From Occallatibacter gabretensis (GTDB lineage: Bacteria > Acidobacteriota > Terriglobia > Terriglobales > Acidobacteriaceae), in NCBI RefSeq assembly GCF_001449115.1, contig NZ_LAIJ01000001.1, forward strand, positions 248,001 through 312,000: a stretch of 64,000 nucleotides of DNA, written 5' to 3'. Under the pieces are notes generated by a model. It made no database searches. It had not been told where the DNA came from and saw nothing but the letters and a program-made list of their open reading frames with translations. The number at the start of each line of letters is the position of its first letter. Within the stretch, counting starts at the first letter, position 1. A program made the position numbers and the translations under genes. This document shows positions 26,243-35,261 of the stretch, piece after piece.

Positions 26243-27535
26243 TTACCGCGTCAACGGCGCAGCTTCTATCACAAGGCCCGCGCACTCTCCGAATCCAATT
26301 CGTGGCAGGCCTGGCCGCTGCGCATGCGCGCGCAAAATTACGCGGTCCCCGTCTTCCAGGAACGTACGCTGCTCACCCGTGGCCAGCTGCACCGCGCCTG
26401 AGCGATGCTTCATCTCCAGCAGGCATCCTTCTGATCCCTCATCCGGCCCCGATATAGTTCCCGTCGCTAGCAGGTCGCCCGCGCGCAGATTGCATCCGTT
26501 GCTCGTGTGGTGCGTAAGCATCTGTGCAAGGCTCCAGTACAGGTCGCGGAGATTTCCACGGCTGATGCGCTCCGGCTTTATGCCCGCTTCTCGTATCGCG
26601 CGTGTCTCAAGGTACGCTTCCACCGTGAGGTCAATGCCATCGCGATCATGCTTCGTGCTTTGCAAATACTCAAGCGGCGCAGGATCTCCCTCCGCACGCT
26701 TGCGAACCGGAACGCGATAGGGAGCCAGCGCCTCCAGCGGCACAATCCACGGCGATATCGTTGTCGCAAAACTCTTTGCCAGAAACGGCCCCAGCGGCTG
26801 GTACTCCCACGACTGCATATCGCGCGCCGACCAGTCATTTACCAGGCAAAGCCCAAAAATATGCCGCTCTGCCTCGTTGATAGAGATCGATTCTCCGAGC
26901 CGATTTCCTGGCCCGACAAACATTCCTACTTCCAGCTCGTAATCCAGTGACTTCGCAGGACCAAAAACAGGAGCGCTATCGCCTGCCTTCGTCTGTCCGC
27001 AAGGTCGGCGAACCGCGGTCTCGCTCAAGACAATTGAAGAAGCGCGTCCGTGATAGCCAATCGGCACATATTTGTAATTGGGCAGCAGGGGATTGTCGGG
27101 CCGGAAGAGTTTTCCCACACGGGTGGCATGGTCGATTGATGCATAGAAGTCCGTGTAATCGCCAATCCGTGCCGGCATCTGCATCTCGGCTGCCTGCATC
27201 GGTACGAGCGTTACCTCGACCTTTTTGCGCGTCTCATCTTTTGTATATTCTGCATCCAGCAAATCCGTTACGTGCGCCCGCAGTCGCTGCCACGCTTCCG
27301 GCCCCAACTCCATCAGCGCATTCAGCGTCTCCATCCGGCACGCATATTCAATCTCTTCGGGTAACTGCGCAAGCAGACCATTGGCCGTGCACGCGAATAA
27401 ATCAAGAATCCGATCGCCGATGGCAATACCGATATGCGTCTGCTCCCGGTAGCGAAAGGCTCCATACGGCAAATTTTGAATAGGGAAATCCGAAACGGGA
27501 TCATTCGCTGAGGCAAGCCAACTCTTCAAAGCCAT
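26243..27535 (-). CDS. fahA: Fumarylacetoacetase
   Basis: This enzyme cleaves fumarylacetoacetate to fumarate and acetoacetate, the last step of tyrosine breakdown. Its 430 residues have an N-terminal FAA_hydrolase_N-like region (residues 1-115) and the catalytic fold with the metal ligands of this family: DYTDFYASIDHATRVG (Asp and the catalytic His), LDYELEVGMFVG (Glu), and CLVNDWSARDMQSWEYQPLGPFLAKSF (Asp). The C-terminal LLATGTISGP is also diagnostic. The ATG at 27535 has GGAGG 7 nt upstream and overlaps the end of the preceding gene by 10 bp, which suggests coupled translation. Length is typical (about 420). Confidence 0.95.
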   Translation of the reverse strand: MALKSWLASANDPVSDFPIQNLPYGAFRYREQTHIGIAIGDRILDLFACTANGLLAQLPEEIEYACRMETLNALMELGPEAWQRLRAHVTDLLDAEYTKDETRKKVEVTLVPMQAAEMQMPARIGDYTDFYASIDHATRVGKLFRPDNPLLPNYKYVPIGYHGRASSIVLSETAVRRPCGQTKAGDSAPVFGPAKSLDYELEVGMFVGPGNRLGESISINEAERHIFGLCLVNDWSARDMQSWEYQPLGPFLAKSFATTISPWIVPLEALAPYRVPVRKRAEGDPAPLEYLQSTKHDRDGIDLTVEAYLETRAIREAGIKPERISRGNLRDLYWSLAQMLTHHTSNGCNLRAGDLLATGTISGPDEGSEGCLLEMKHRSGAVQLATGEQRTFLEDGDRVILRAHAQRPGLPRIGFGECAGLVIEAAPLTR

Positions 27536-28392
27536 CCCAGCGCCTCCATATCCCGTACCGGTTCAATAAAGGAGCAGGTCCCAATGCTGCGCAAGAAGCC
27601 TGTGCGAACTTCGCGCAACTCGTCGGCGCTCCAGTCAAAGTCGCGCCAGCGAATCGAATGCTCAGTTACCCGAAACGCCAGCAAGCCTTCTTCTTCCAGC
27701 AGTTCCGTCACGTCATCCTCTTCGCCGCCAAACCATACCAGAGCCGCGGCGCACAGCAGATTCATAAACCCATGCATCATTCCGCGTTCGCTGTCCTTGC
27801 TATAGGTAAACGGTTGCCGCGATCGTACGGCATGATGCAATCCAGCTGTCGCCTTGAACGCCAGTCCGCGTTTGAAAAGCTCGTTCAGCATCGCAGCCAT
27901 ATGCGCCGTTGTCGGAAACGCCTCCGCAACCACGCCTCCCAATCTCAGCTTGGCGTGCAGGCCGGCCTCTGCAACTGCATCGGCCACGTCCAGATTTCGC
28001 AAGTCCATAGGCAGCTCGACATAGATATCAATTCCTGCAGGGAGCTTATTCTTTAAACTCTTCACCTGGCTTCCATCCGCAGGTTTCATCTCGATCATCT
28101 TGATCGGCATCCCTTCATCCAGATGCTTCTGAATGGTTTCCAGATCTTCATCCGTAGCGACCACGCTGAGTCGCAGATCGCGTATGTCTTCCTGCAGCGT
28201 TTCTTTCAGTGCATTCAGATCCTTCGCGCTCACCACCATGCAACCCAGTGCGTACGCATGATTGCTTTGCCGGTACTCGCGGTAGGCGCGCACAGCCGCT
28301 TCGAGCCTTAACCCCGCCGGCGGAAACATTCCAGCGTAATCAAAAAGGCCCTTCAGCGCGCAATCCATTGCGACAGGCTCGGTTTTACTCAC
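27526..28392 (-). CDS. Unidentified protein in the homogentisate operon
   Basis: I do not recognise this 288-residue soluble protein. It starts at GTG 28392 (GAGG 7 nt upstream), 4 nt after the hmgA stop, and overlaps fah by 10 bp. No signal peptide or membrane span is seen. Regularly spaced strand-helix units (YALGCMVVSAKDL, IDIYVELPMDL, AKLRLGGVVAEAFP, FKATAGLHHAVR) look like a TIM-barrel arrangement. FDYAGMFPPAG near the start and GLHHAV in the middle are likely functional motifs. Its position between ring cleavage and fumarylacetoacetate hydrolysis suggests a role in this pathway. The expected maleylacetoacetate isomerase is absent from the block, but this sequence has no glutathione-transferase-like features. 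Confidence 0.8.
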   Translation of the reverse strand: MSKTEPVAMDCALKGLFDYAGMFPPAGLRLEAAVRAYREYRQSNHAYALGCMVVSAKDLNALKETLQEDIRDLRLSVVATDEDLETIQKHLDEGMPIKMIEMKPADGSQVKSLKNKLPAGIDIYVELPMDLRNLDVADAVAEAGLHAKLRLGGVVAEAFPTTAHMAAMLNELFKRGLAFKATAGLHHAVRSRQPFTYSKDSERGMMHGFMNLLCAAALVWFGGEEDDVTELLEEEGLLAFRVTEHSIRWRDFDWSADELREVRTGFLRSIGTCSFIEPVRDMEALGWL

Positions 28393-28396
28393 CGCA

Positions 28397-29692
28397 TTAC
28401 CTCGCCTTGAATTGCTTCTTCAGCCCCTGCCAGCATTCAAAGTACTCATGCTGCAGCAGGCTTGTCTGCATGGCAAACTCCGTTGGCCGCACCACAAGCT
28501 GCGTCTCGAACATGAACGCCAACGTGTTCGCCAGGTACTGTGGCTTCAACTCCGCATTGCTGGCGCGCTCAAAGGTCTCCGCATCGGGCCCATGCCCAGC
28601 CATGCAGGCATGCAGACTTGCACCGCCTGGCACAAATCCCTCCGCCTTTGCATCGTAAGCACCGGTAACAAGTCCCATAAACTCATTCATCATGTTGCGA
28701 TGAAACCACGGCGGCCGGAATGTATGCTCTGCCACCATCCAGCGCGGCGGAAAAATCACGAAATCGCAATTCGCGGTTCCGGGAATCGCAGACGGTGCGC
28801 TCAGTACCGTGTAAATCGACGGATCGGGATGATCAAACGTCACCGTGTTGATGCAGTTGAATCGCGCAAGGTCGTACTTGTACGGCACATAGTTCCCATG
28901 CCATGCCACCACATCCAGGGGCGAGTGATCGATCGGCGCAGACCACAACCGTCCGAGAAATTTCGCCGTGATGTGAAACTCGCCATCGCGATCTTCGTAT
29001 GCCGCTACCGGAGCCTGAAAGTCGCGCGCATTCGCCAGTCCATTGGCGCCAATCGGCCCCAGGTCCGGCAGCCGAAAGGGCAATCCATAGTTCTCGCAGA
29101 TATATCCGCGCGCTTCTTTCTCCAACAGCACAACGCGATACTTCACGCCACGCGGAATCACGCAAATCTCACCGGACGCTACATCCAGAATTCCCAGTTC
29201 CGTGTGAATCCGCAGCTTGCCCATCTGTGGCACAATCAGAAATTCGCCATCCGCGCTGTAGAAAAACCGATCCGTCATTGACGCATTCGCGGCGTATACG
29301 TGAATCGCCAAACCGGTCTGCATGGCCGGATCGCCATTGCCGCCCAGCGTCACAATGCCATCCACAAAGCCTGTCGCTTTTTCCGGCATTGGCAGCGGGT
29401 TCCACCGCAGCTGATTCGGCGTTGTCGGTACTTCATGGAACGGCCCGCTGCGAATCATTCCCACGGCAATCTCTTCATACGGCCTGTGCGTTACAGAAGG
29501 CCGTATGCGATAGGTCCATGTCCTGCGATTCGTCGCGCGCGGCGCGGTAAACGGCGTTCCACTGAATTGCTCCGTGTAGAGTCCCAGCGCATGCTTCTGA
29601 GGAGCATTCTGCCCAACCGGCAAACCTCCGGCTACTGCCTCGGTCGCAAACTCATTCCCGAATCCCGATTGATACTGAATTTCTTCTGCCAT
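28397..29692 (-). CDS. hmgA: Homogentisate 1,2-dioxygenase
   Basis: This Fe(II) dioxygenase opens the homogentisate ring to maleylacetoacetate. The 431 residues start with the family-diagnostic [13 protein letters not shown]. The C-terminal cupin carries the iron ligands in [27 protein letters not shown] (His, Glu) and [17 protein letters not shown] (His). Length equals that of known bacterial HmgA (430-440). The start ATG at 29692 has AGAGG 7 nt upstream. It follows phhA by 23 bp in a tightly packed operon, which supports co-expression. Confidence 0.96.
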   Translation of the reverse strand: MAEEIQYQSGFGNEFATEAVAGGLPVGQNAPQKHALGLYTEQFSGTPFTAPRATNRRTWTYRIRPSVTHRPYEEIAVGMIRSGPFHEVPTTPNQLRWNPLPMPEKATGFVDGIVTLGGNGDPAMQTGLAIHVYAANASMTDRFFYSADGEFLIVPQMGKLRIHTELGILDVASGEICVIPRGVKYRVVLLEKEARGYICENYGLPFRLPDLGPIGANGLANARDFQAPVAAYEDRDGEFHITAKFLGRLWSAPIDHSPLDVVAWHGNYVPYKYDLARFNCINTVTFDHPDPSIYTVLSAPSAIPGTANCDFVIFPPRWMVAEHTFRPPWFHRNMMNEFMGLVTGAYDAKAEGFVPGGASLHACMAGHGPDAETFERASNAELKPQYLANTLAFMFETQLVVRPTEFAMQTSLLQHEYFECWQGLKKQFKAR

Positions 29693-29715
29693 TACCAGCC
29701 CTCTCGCGCCATTTT

Positions 29716-30468
29716 TTACAACGTGCCGTTCATCGCGCGTTGTTCCGCTTCGTTCATCGCGTCATAAATCTGGTCAAAGCTTTCCACGGCAAACAGGAGC
29801 TTGTGCAACTCATCCACCTTCACCGGAGTTCGCAACACTTCATCCAGTGTGAAATCGCGAATTGCACAGCCTCCGCTCATCACATTCCTGCATTCGCCCT
29901 GCGAACTGATGATGCCGCTGCCATACGCCTTGATCTCGCCGTGTTGCCGAATGACGCCAAACTCCACCGTGTACCAAAAAATTCTTCCCAGCTTTTCCAG
30001 CACTGCGTCATCCTGCATCGCGGCGCAAACGCGTCCATAGCGTTCCAGAAAGCCCGCAAATACCGCATGCGCATGCATCGGCACATGACCGAAGACATCG
30101 TGAAAGATGTCCGGCTCCGGAGTATATTCCAATGAATCCTTGCTGCGCAGCCATGTCGTTGTGGGAAATCGCCGGGTCGCCAGCATCTCAAAGAACGCAG
30201 GCGCAGGCAGAAACCCGCTCACCGGCGTCGAGTTCCACCCCGTTCGCGGCTCCAGCCGCGCGCTGATCGATCCGAGATGCGGCAGGCAATCCCGTTGCAG
30301 CCCGATAATCTCGAAGCCCTCAAGGTACTCGCGTGCCGCATGTTTCTCAAGCTCCGGATACACGCGCTCGACAAGCTCAGCCCATACCGCATGCTGCTCT
30401 TGTGTATAGGCCGTATAGTCCTGCCGAATCAGATAAGGCTCCGCTGCAGAAAGCGTTTCCGTGCGCAT
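29716..30468 (-). CDS. phhA: Phenylalanine 4-monooxygenase
   Basis: This pterin- and iron-dependent hydroxylase converts phenylalanine to tyrosine. Its 250 residues are the monomeric catalytic-domain-only bacterial form. Iron ligands are the two His of [15 protein letters not shown] and the Glu of [32 protein letters not shown] is the pterin/substrate region. The ATG at 30468 has AAGGAG close upstream and follows the hppD stop by 18 nt. The pterin cofactor would need recycling (PhhB), which is not seen here. Confidence 0.94.
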   Translation of the reverse strand: MRTETLSAAEPYLIRQDYTAYTQEQHAVWAELVERVYPELEKHAAREYLEGFEIIGLQRDCLPHLGSISARLEPRTGWNSTPVSGFLPAPAFFEMLATRRFPTTTWLRSKDSLEYTPEPDIFHDVFGHVPMHAHAVFAGFLERYGRVCAAMQDDAVLEKLGRIFWYTVEFGVIRQHGEIKAYGSGIISSQGECRNVMSGGCAIRDFTLDEVLRTPVKVDELHKLLFAVESFDQIYDAMNEAEQRAMNGTL

Positions 30469-30486
30469 CGCACTCCTTTTTCATTA

Positions 30487-31647
30487 CTACAGGTTCCCGC
30501 GGTCCTGCTGCTCGCGCTCAATGGACTCAAACAGCGCCTTGAAGTTGCCCTTGCCGAAACTCCGGCTTCCGCGCCGCTGAATAATCTCGAAGAACAACGT
30601 TGGCCTGTCTTCCACCGGACGCGTAAAGATCTGCAGCATGTATCCTTCATCGTCACGATCGACAAGAATCCCCAGCTCTTCCAGCTTGTCCACCGGCTCA
30701 TCGATTTTGCCCACGCGATTCTGCAGTTCCGTATAGTAGGTATGCGGCACGCGCAGAAATTCCACTCCCTGATCGTGCAGCAGAGTCACCGTGCGCAGAA
30801 TGTCATCGGTTGCCAGTGCGATGTGCTGCACGCCCGGTCCCGGAAAGAAGTCAAGATACTCTTCTATCTGCGATTTCTTCTTTCCCTCCGCCGGCTCATT
30901 GATCGGAAACTTGATGTACCCGTTATCGTTCGCCATCACCTTCGACATCAGCGCCGAGTACTCGGTGGAAATATCTGAATCGTCAAAATGCTGGTACAGC
31001 GAGAAACCCATCACACGCCCGTAAAACTCCACCCACTTGTCCATCTCGTGCCAGCCCACGTTGCCCACCATGTGGTCAATGTGCAGCAGGCCCGTGGGCC
31101 TCGCCACCGGATCGCTCTCAATCGCGCGGTATCCCGGCAAGAACGGCCCGTTGTAATTCTTCCGCTCCACAAAGGTATGAATCGTATCGCCATAGGTACG
31201 AATGCTCGACATGACAACCGAGCCATGCTCGTCCGTCAGCACGCTTGGCTCCTCTGCGTTAATCGCTCCGCGAAGCACCGTCTCATGCCACGCCTGTCGC
31301 GCATCATCCACCCACAATGCAACCACCTTGACCGCATCTCCATGCCGATGGATATGCTGTGCAATCGGATGGCTGCAGTTCAGCGGGGTGGTAAACACAA
31401 ACCGGATCTTGCCCTGCTGCACCACGTAGGAGGCGCGGTCGCGCTGCCCCGTTTCAGGCCCCGCATACGCCACCAGGGACATGCCGAACGCCGTGCGGTA
31501 GAAGTATGCGGCCTGGCGCGCATTGCCTACATAAAACTCAACATGATCCGTTCCCTTAAGCGGAAGAAAATCTTTCTTCGCCGCTACCTGGGTTGAAGCA
31601 AGATGCCCAGGAAAATCCGTCCACACCGGACGCTGCGCAGTACCCAT
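30487..31647 (-). CDS. hppD: 4-hydroxyphenylpyruvate dioxygenase
   Basis: This Fe(II) enzyme turns 4-hydroxyphenylpyruvate into homogentisate. The 386-residue protein has two glyoxalase-fold halves. The iron ligands are the His of LLHIDHMVGNVG, the His of GVQHIALATDDI and the Glu of PTLFFEIIQRRG. It is the first gene of the leftward operon; the ATG at 31647 has GGAGG 6 nt upstream. The tyrosine aminotransferase that would supply its substrate is not in the window. A divergent Lrp/AsnC regulator starts 168 bp away and probably controls it. Confidence 0.96.
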   Translation of the reverse strand: MGTAQRPVWTDFPGHLASTQVAAKKDFLPLKGTDHVEFYVGNARQAAYFYRTAFGMSLVAYAGPETGQRDRASYVVQQGKIRFVFTTPLNCSHPIAQHIHRHGDAVKVVALWVDDARQAWHETVLRGAINAEEPSVLTDEHGSVVMSSIRTYGDTIHTFVERKNYNGPFLPGYRAIESDPVARPTGLLHIDHMVGNVGWHEMDKWVEFYGRVMGFSLYQHFDDSDISTEYSALMSKVMANDNGYIKFPINEPAEGKKKSQIEEYLDFFPGPGVQHIALATDDILRTVTLLHDQGVEFLRVPHTYYTELQNRVGKIDEPVDKLEELGILVDRDDEGYMLQIFTRPVEDRPTLFFEIIQRRGSRSFGKGNFKALFESIEREQQDRGNL

Positions 31648-31792
31648 GCCAAACCTCCGCGCCGGGCCACATGGGGAAATGTGGCAATTTCAATAGCGCC
31701 GCACAAAGCCTAGCCCTGCCGCATAGCCACAGAGAATGGAGATTCGAAGAAAAAGCGCCTTCGCGACTTTGCAATCGTAGGCATAAGTGGTA

Positions 31793-31808
31793 GGTTGCTT
31801 AAGGAACC
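31793..31808. promoter_or_regulatory. imperfect 16-bp palindrome overlapping the regulator's ribosome-binding site
   Basis: GGTTGCTTAAGGAACC is symmetric at 14 of 16 positions around TTAA. It covers the AAGGA that serves as the SD for the Lrp/AsnC gene at 31815. Lrp-family proteins bind such degenerate dyads and often repress their own gene, so this is a candidate auto-operator in the 167-bp divergent region 31648-31814, which also must hold the hppD promoter. No other site is clear there. Confidence 0.35.
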
Positions 31809-31814
31809 TTCCCC

Positions 31815-32315
31815 ATGACCAATCGAGCCGTTCCAACCGCCGTCGACCTTGATCCCATCGCCTGGAAAATCCTCGAAGCCCTCCAGCACAATGCCCGCCT
31901 TTCCTTCGCTGAACTCGGCCGCAAAGCGGGCTTATCCGCGCCCGCAGCCGCTGAACGGGTGCACCGTCTGGAAGAAGCCGGCGTCATTACCGGCTATCAT
32001 GCCTCGCTCAATATGGCCAGGCTGGGCATGCCAATTCACGTCATCGTGCGCCTCACCATCAACGGCGGAGACGTGCAGGTCACCCGCACCGTTGCCGCCA
32101 TTAAAGAGCTCACAGAGGTCAGCCGCTGCCATCGCATCACCGGCGCGGAGTCCTTCGTCATTGAAGCCGATGTCGTCTCCATCAGCCATCTTGAGGCCCT
32201 CATCGACAAGCTCAACGCCCTTGGCGCAACATCCACTTCCACGGTGCTCTCCACGCCCGTCAAACGCCGCGAGTACCGCGCCGCGCAAATCGAGGCTTTC
32301 AACCGCTACGGCTGA
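31815..32315 (+). CDS. Lrp/AsnC-family transcriptional regulator
   Basis: This is a feast/famine DNA-binding regulator that responds to amino acids or related compounds. Its 166 residues have the N-terminal helix-turn-helix (about 12-60: LDPIAWKILEALQHNARLS, then LGRKAGLSAPAAAERVHRL) and the C-terminal RAM/ligand domain (about 75-150, with the VSRCHRITGAESFVI block). The ATG at 31815 is preceded by AAGGA at 31801. It diverges from the phenylalanine/tyrosine operon, so tyrosine, phenylalanine or 4-hydroxyphenylpyruvate are reasonable effectors; that is inference from position. Confidence 0.9.
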   Translation: MTNRAVPTAVDLDPIAWKILEALQHNARLSFAELGRKAGLSAPAAAERVHRLEEAGVITGYHASLNMARLGMPIHVIVRLTINGGDVQVTRTVAAIKELTEVSRCHRITGAESFVIEADVVSISHLEALIDKLNALGATSTSTVLSTPVKRREYRAAQIEAFNRYG

Positions 32316-32378
32316 CCCAGCGGCGGTTGCGCCGCATCGTTCCCTCGATCGAAAATCCAGTGGATTACCATAGAACTT

Positions 32379-33107
32379 ATGAGCCAGACAGCACAAAAGC
32401 CAGCCGTGGTTCTCCTCAGCGGGGGTCTGGATTCAGCCACCGTTCTCGCCATCGCCCTCAGCCAGGGTTTTGCGCCCTATGCGCTGTCTTTTTCGTACGG
32501 CCAGCGCCACAGCATTGAGCTGGAGGCCGCCCGCCGCGTGGCTCAATCGCTCGGCGCGGTTGAGCACCGCACCGCCCAGATCGACTTACGCGCCTTCGGT
32601 GGCTCCGCTCTTACCGCCGAGATCGACGTGCCCAAAAATCGTGCCGCCGACGAGATGGAACACGGCATCCCCATTACGTACGTCCCGGCCCGCAACACCA
32701 TATTTCTCTCCTTCGCGCTCGCCTGGGCTGAGGTGCTCGGTTCCTCTGATGTCTTTCTCGGGGTAAACGCGCTCGATTACAGCGGTTATCCGGACTGTCG
32801 CCCCGAATACATCGCCGCCTTTGAGGCCATGGCCAACCTGGCCACCCGAGCCGGTGTCGAAGGAGCGCAGAGACTCAAAATCCACGCCCCGCTCCTGGAG
32901 ATGACCAAGGCGGAAATCATTCGCACTGGCCTCTCGCTCGGCGTAAACTACGCGCTCACCAGCAGTTGCTACGATCCCGCGCCCGATGGCGCCCCCTGCG
33001 GCTCCTGTGACTCCTGCATCCTGCGTCAGAAAGGCTTCCGCGAGAACGGAATCGAAGACCCGCTTCATTACACCGCGGCGGAAGCAAAGGTACAGGCAGT
33101 TCGATGA
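32379..33107 (+). CDS. queC: QueC, 7-cyano-7-deazaguanine synthase
   Basis: This ATP-dependent enzyme converts 7-carboxy-7-deazaguanine to preQ0, the queuosine precursor. The 242 residues have the pyrophosphatase P-loop [12 protein letters not shown] at the N-terminus and four C-terminal zinc-binding Cys ([13 protein letters not shown]). [18 protein letters not shown] is also family-typical. The start ATG at 32379 lacks a strong SD. No preQ1-riboswitch-like element fits in the 63 nt before it. The last codons overlap queE (ATGA), giving an operon queC-queE-queD. Confidence 0.95.
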   Translation: MSQTAQKPAVVLLSGGLDSATVLAIALSQGFAPYALSFSYGQRHSIELEAARRVAQSLGAVEHRTAQIDLRAFGGSALTAEIDVPKNRAADEMEHGIPITYVPARNTIFLSFALAWAEVLGSSDVFLGVNALDYSGYPDCRPEYIAAFEAMANLATRAGVEGAQRLKIHAPLLEMTKAEIIRTGLSLGVNYALTSSCYDPAPDGAPCGSCDSCILRQKGFRENGIEDPLHYTAAEAKVQAVR

Positions 33108-33742
33108 GCTATGCGGTCAAGGAAATCTTCTACACCCTCCAGGGTGAGGGCGCGCAGGCCGGCCGTGCCGCCGTATTCTGCCGATTTTCCGGCTGCAATC
33201 TCTGGTCCGGCCGCGAAAGCGACCGCTCCACGGCAGTTTGCCAGTTCTGTGACACCGACTTCTTCGGCATCGACGGCACTGGCGGCGGAAAATTTGACTC
33301 CGCTGGTGCGTTGGCCGACGCCATTGCCCGCGAATGGACCACCAAAGATGCCAGCGGCAAGCCTTTCGTCGTCTGCACCGGCGGCGAGCCGCTACTACAA
33401 CTCGATGAGCCGCTGATTGCCGCGCTTCACGACCACGGCTTCGAGATCGCCGTCGAAACCAACGGCACCATCGCCGCTCCTGCAGGCCTTGACTGGATCT
33501 GCGTCAGCCCCAAGGCCGGGGCGGAGCTGGTGCAGACAAGCGGCCATGAGATCAAGCTCGTCTACCCGCAGGCTGCCGCGCAGCCCGAGGCATTTGAAGG
33601 CATGACCTTCCGGCACTTCTTTCTGCAACCTATGGACGGCCCCGTTCGCGACGCAAATGTCGCTGCGGCCATCCGTTATTGCATGGAGCACCCGCGCTGG
33701 CGGCTCAGTCTACAAACGCACAAAATGGTAGGGATACGTTAG
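33104..33742 (+). CDS. queE: QueE, 7-carboxy-7-deazaguanine synthase
   Basis: This radical-SAM enzyme rearranges 6-carboxytetrahydropterin to 7-carboxy-7-deazaguanine. The 212-residue protein has the iron-sulphur motif in the C-x14-C-x2-C form (C31 of GCNLWSG, then CQFC), which marks the QueE subtype with a long first spacing. [17 protein letters not shown] and [11 protein letters not shown] (SAM-binding GGE) follow the family. The ATG at 33104 overlaps the queC stop by 4 nt, so translation is coupled. The C-terminus, ending [10 protein letters not shown], is complete. Confidence 0.95.
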   Translation: MSYAVKEIFYTLQGEGAQAGRAAVFCRFSGCNLWSGRESDRSTAVCQFCDTDFFGIDGTGGGKFDSAGALADAIAREWTTKDASGKPFVVCTGGEPLLQLDEPLIAALHDHGFEIAVETNGTIAAPAGLDWICVSPKAGAELVQTSGHEIKLVYPQAAAQPEAFEGMTFRHFFLQPMDGPVRDANVAAAIRYCMEHPRWRLSLQTHKMVGIR

Positions 33743-33751
33743 GGAAGGGAA

Positions 33752-34108
33752 ATGGAGATTTTCAAGCACTTTTCGATTGAGGCGGCGCACTGGCTGCCGA
33801 ACGTGCCTGAGGGCCACAAGTGCCGCCGGTTGCACGGGCATAGCTTTCACATTGAAATCCATGTTGCAGGTCCGGTGGATACGAAACTTGGCTGGGTGAT
33901 GGATTTCGCCGATCTGAAGACCGCATTTCAGCCCATCGAAGACCAGCTCGATCACCGCTGCCTGAACGACATCGCTGGCCTGGAAAATCCGACCAGCGAA
34001 AATCTGGCTCGCTGGATATGGCAGCATCTCAAGCCGGAGCTTGCCGCGCTGAGCCAGATCGTCGTCCGCGAAACCTGTACCAGTGGCTGCATCTATCGCG
34101 GAGATTGA
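33752..34108 (+). CDS. queD: QueD, 6-carboxy-5,6,7,8-tetrahydropterin synthase
   Basis: This is a zinc enzyme of the 6-pyruvoyl-tetrahydropterin synthase family, working on the GTP-cyclohydrolase product at the start of preQ0 synthesis. The 118 residues hold the zinc His in EAAHWLP and LHGHSF, and the catalytic Cys in [10 protein letters not shown]. Acidic and Glu residues in the C-terminal RETCTSGC complete the site. The length matches QueD (about 120). A GGAAGGG block lies just before the ATG, and the gap to queE is 9 nt. A folE gene is not in the window. Confidence 0.94.
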   Translation: MEIFKHFSIEAAHWLPNVPEGHKCRRLHGHSFHIEIHVAGPVDTKLGWVMDFADLKTAFQPIEDQLDHRCLNDIAGLENPTSENLARWIWQHLKPELAALSQIVVRETCTSGCIYRGD

Positions 34109-34117
34109 GCCTGGAGA

Positions 34118-34714
34118 CTAGGTGACGCGCTCAAACGGCTGCGGCACTTTGACGGCGGCCATACCCGCCGCCGTGGCCGCTTCAATGCCTAGCTCGGTAT
34201 CTTCAAAGACCAGGCAATCCTCCGGCGCTATGCCAAGCCGCTCGGCCGCCAGCAGAAAGCAATCCGGCGCAGGTTTCCCACGCTTGTAGTCGTCGGCGCA
34301 GACCAGCGTTTCAAATTTATCGATCAGTCCCGTAATCTTCAGCGAGCTCTCAACGGAGTCACGCCGGCTTCCGGAAGCTACGGCAAAGGGAATCTTCCCG
34401 TACATGGCATCAATATGCTCCACCACTTCGGGAATAGCCTTGAGCTGAGGCAACAGATCGAAGTAAAGATTTTCCTTGCGGATAGCCACCTCTTCGACAG
34501 GCATCTTTAGGCCCTGCTGCTCATTCAACAGGCTGATAATTTCGCGTATCGGTCTTCCGCCCCACGAGTAGAACAGCTCTTCCTCATAAGTGCAGCCCCA
34601 TTCCTCCAGGGCTTGCTTCCAGGCAATGTAGTGCAGGGGCATAGAATCGACGACAGTGCCGTCGCAATCAAAGAGATAAGCGCGAAAGGCGCCATCAGGG
34701 ATTTTCAGCTTCAA
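34118..34714 (-). CDS. HAD-superfamily phosphatase, beta-phosphoglucomutase-like
   Basis: This is a subfamily I HAD hydrolase, probably a small sugar-phosphate or phosphoglycolate-type phosphatase (YqaB-like). In its 198 residues, motif I is LFDCDGTVVDS (nucleophile D16, acid D18), motif II VASGSRRDSV, motif III Lys in KRGKPAPD, and motif IV FEDTELGIEAA. A helical cap lies between motif I and II. It begins at TTG 34714, with GGAG eight bases upstream. It is convergent with queD (9 nt between stops) and is not an obvious member of that pathway. The natural substrate is unknown. Confidence 0.87.
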   Translation of the reverse strand: MKLKIPDGAFRAYLFDCDGTVVDSMPLHYIAWKQALEEWGCTYEEELFYSWGGRPIREIISLLNEQQGLKMPVEEVAIRKENLYFDLLPQLKAIPEVVEHIDAMYGKIPFAVASGSRRDSVESSLKITGLIDKFETLVCADDYKRGKPAPDCFLLAAERLGIAPEDCLVFEDTELGIEAATAAGMAAVKVPQPFERVT

Positions 34715-34825
34715 AATCAGAGCTCCTGGCCTCTATCGTAGCAGTCAATGAGTCCGAAATTGAGCAGCCGGATTTCCGGGATTGGAACGAGCCTTCGCCG
34801 TCCTCCGCGAGAACGAAAGCAGGTT

Positions 34826-34854
34826 TTGACGAGCCGCATCGTGTCTGCTACCTT
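34826..34854 (+). promoter_or_regulatory. promoter of the tRNA-Asn gene
   Basis: TTGACG (34826-34831) and TACCTT (34849-34854) are 17 bp apart, and the -10 ends 28 nt before the mature tRNA 5' end. This is a good match to a vegetative promoter in the correct place. Confidence 0.55.
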
Positions 34855-34881
34855 GGAGATGGGACAATTCAAAGTTCGTCA

Positions 34882-35261
<380 letters not shown>

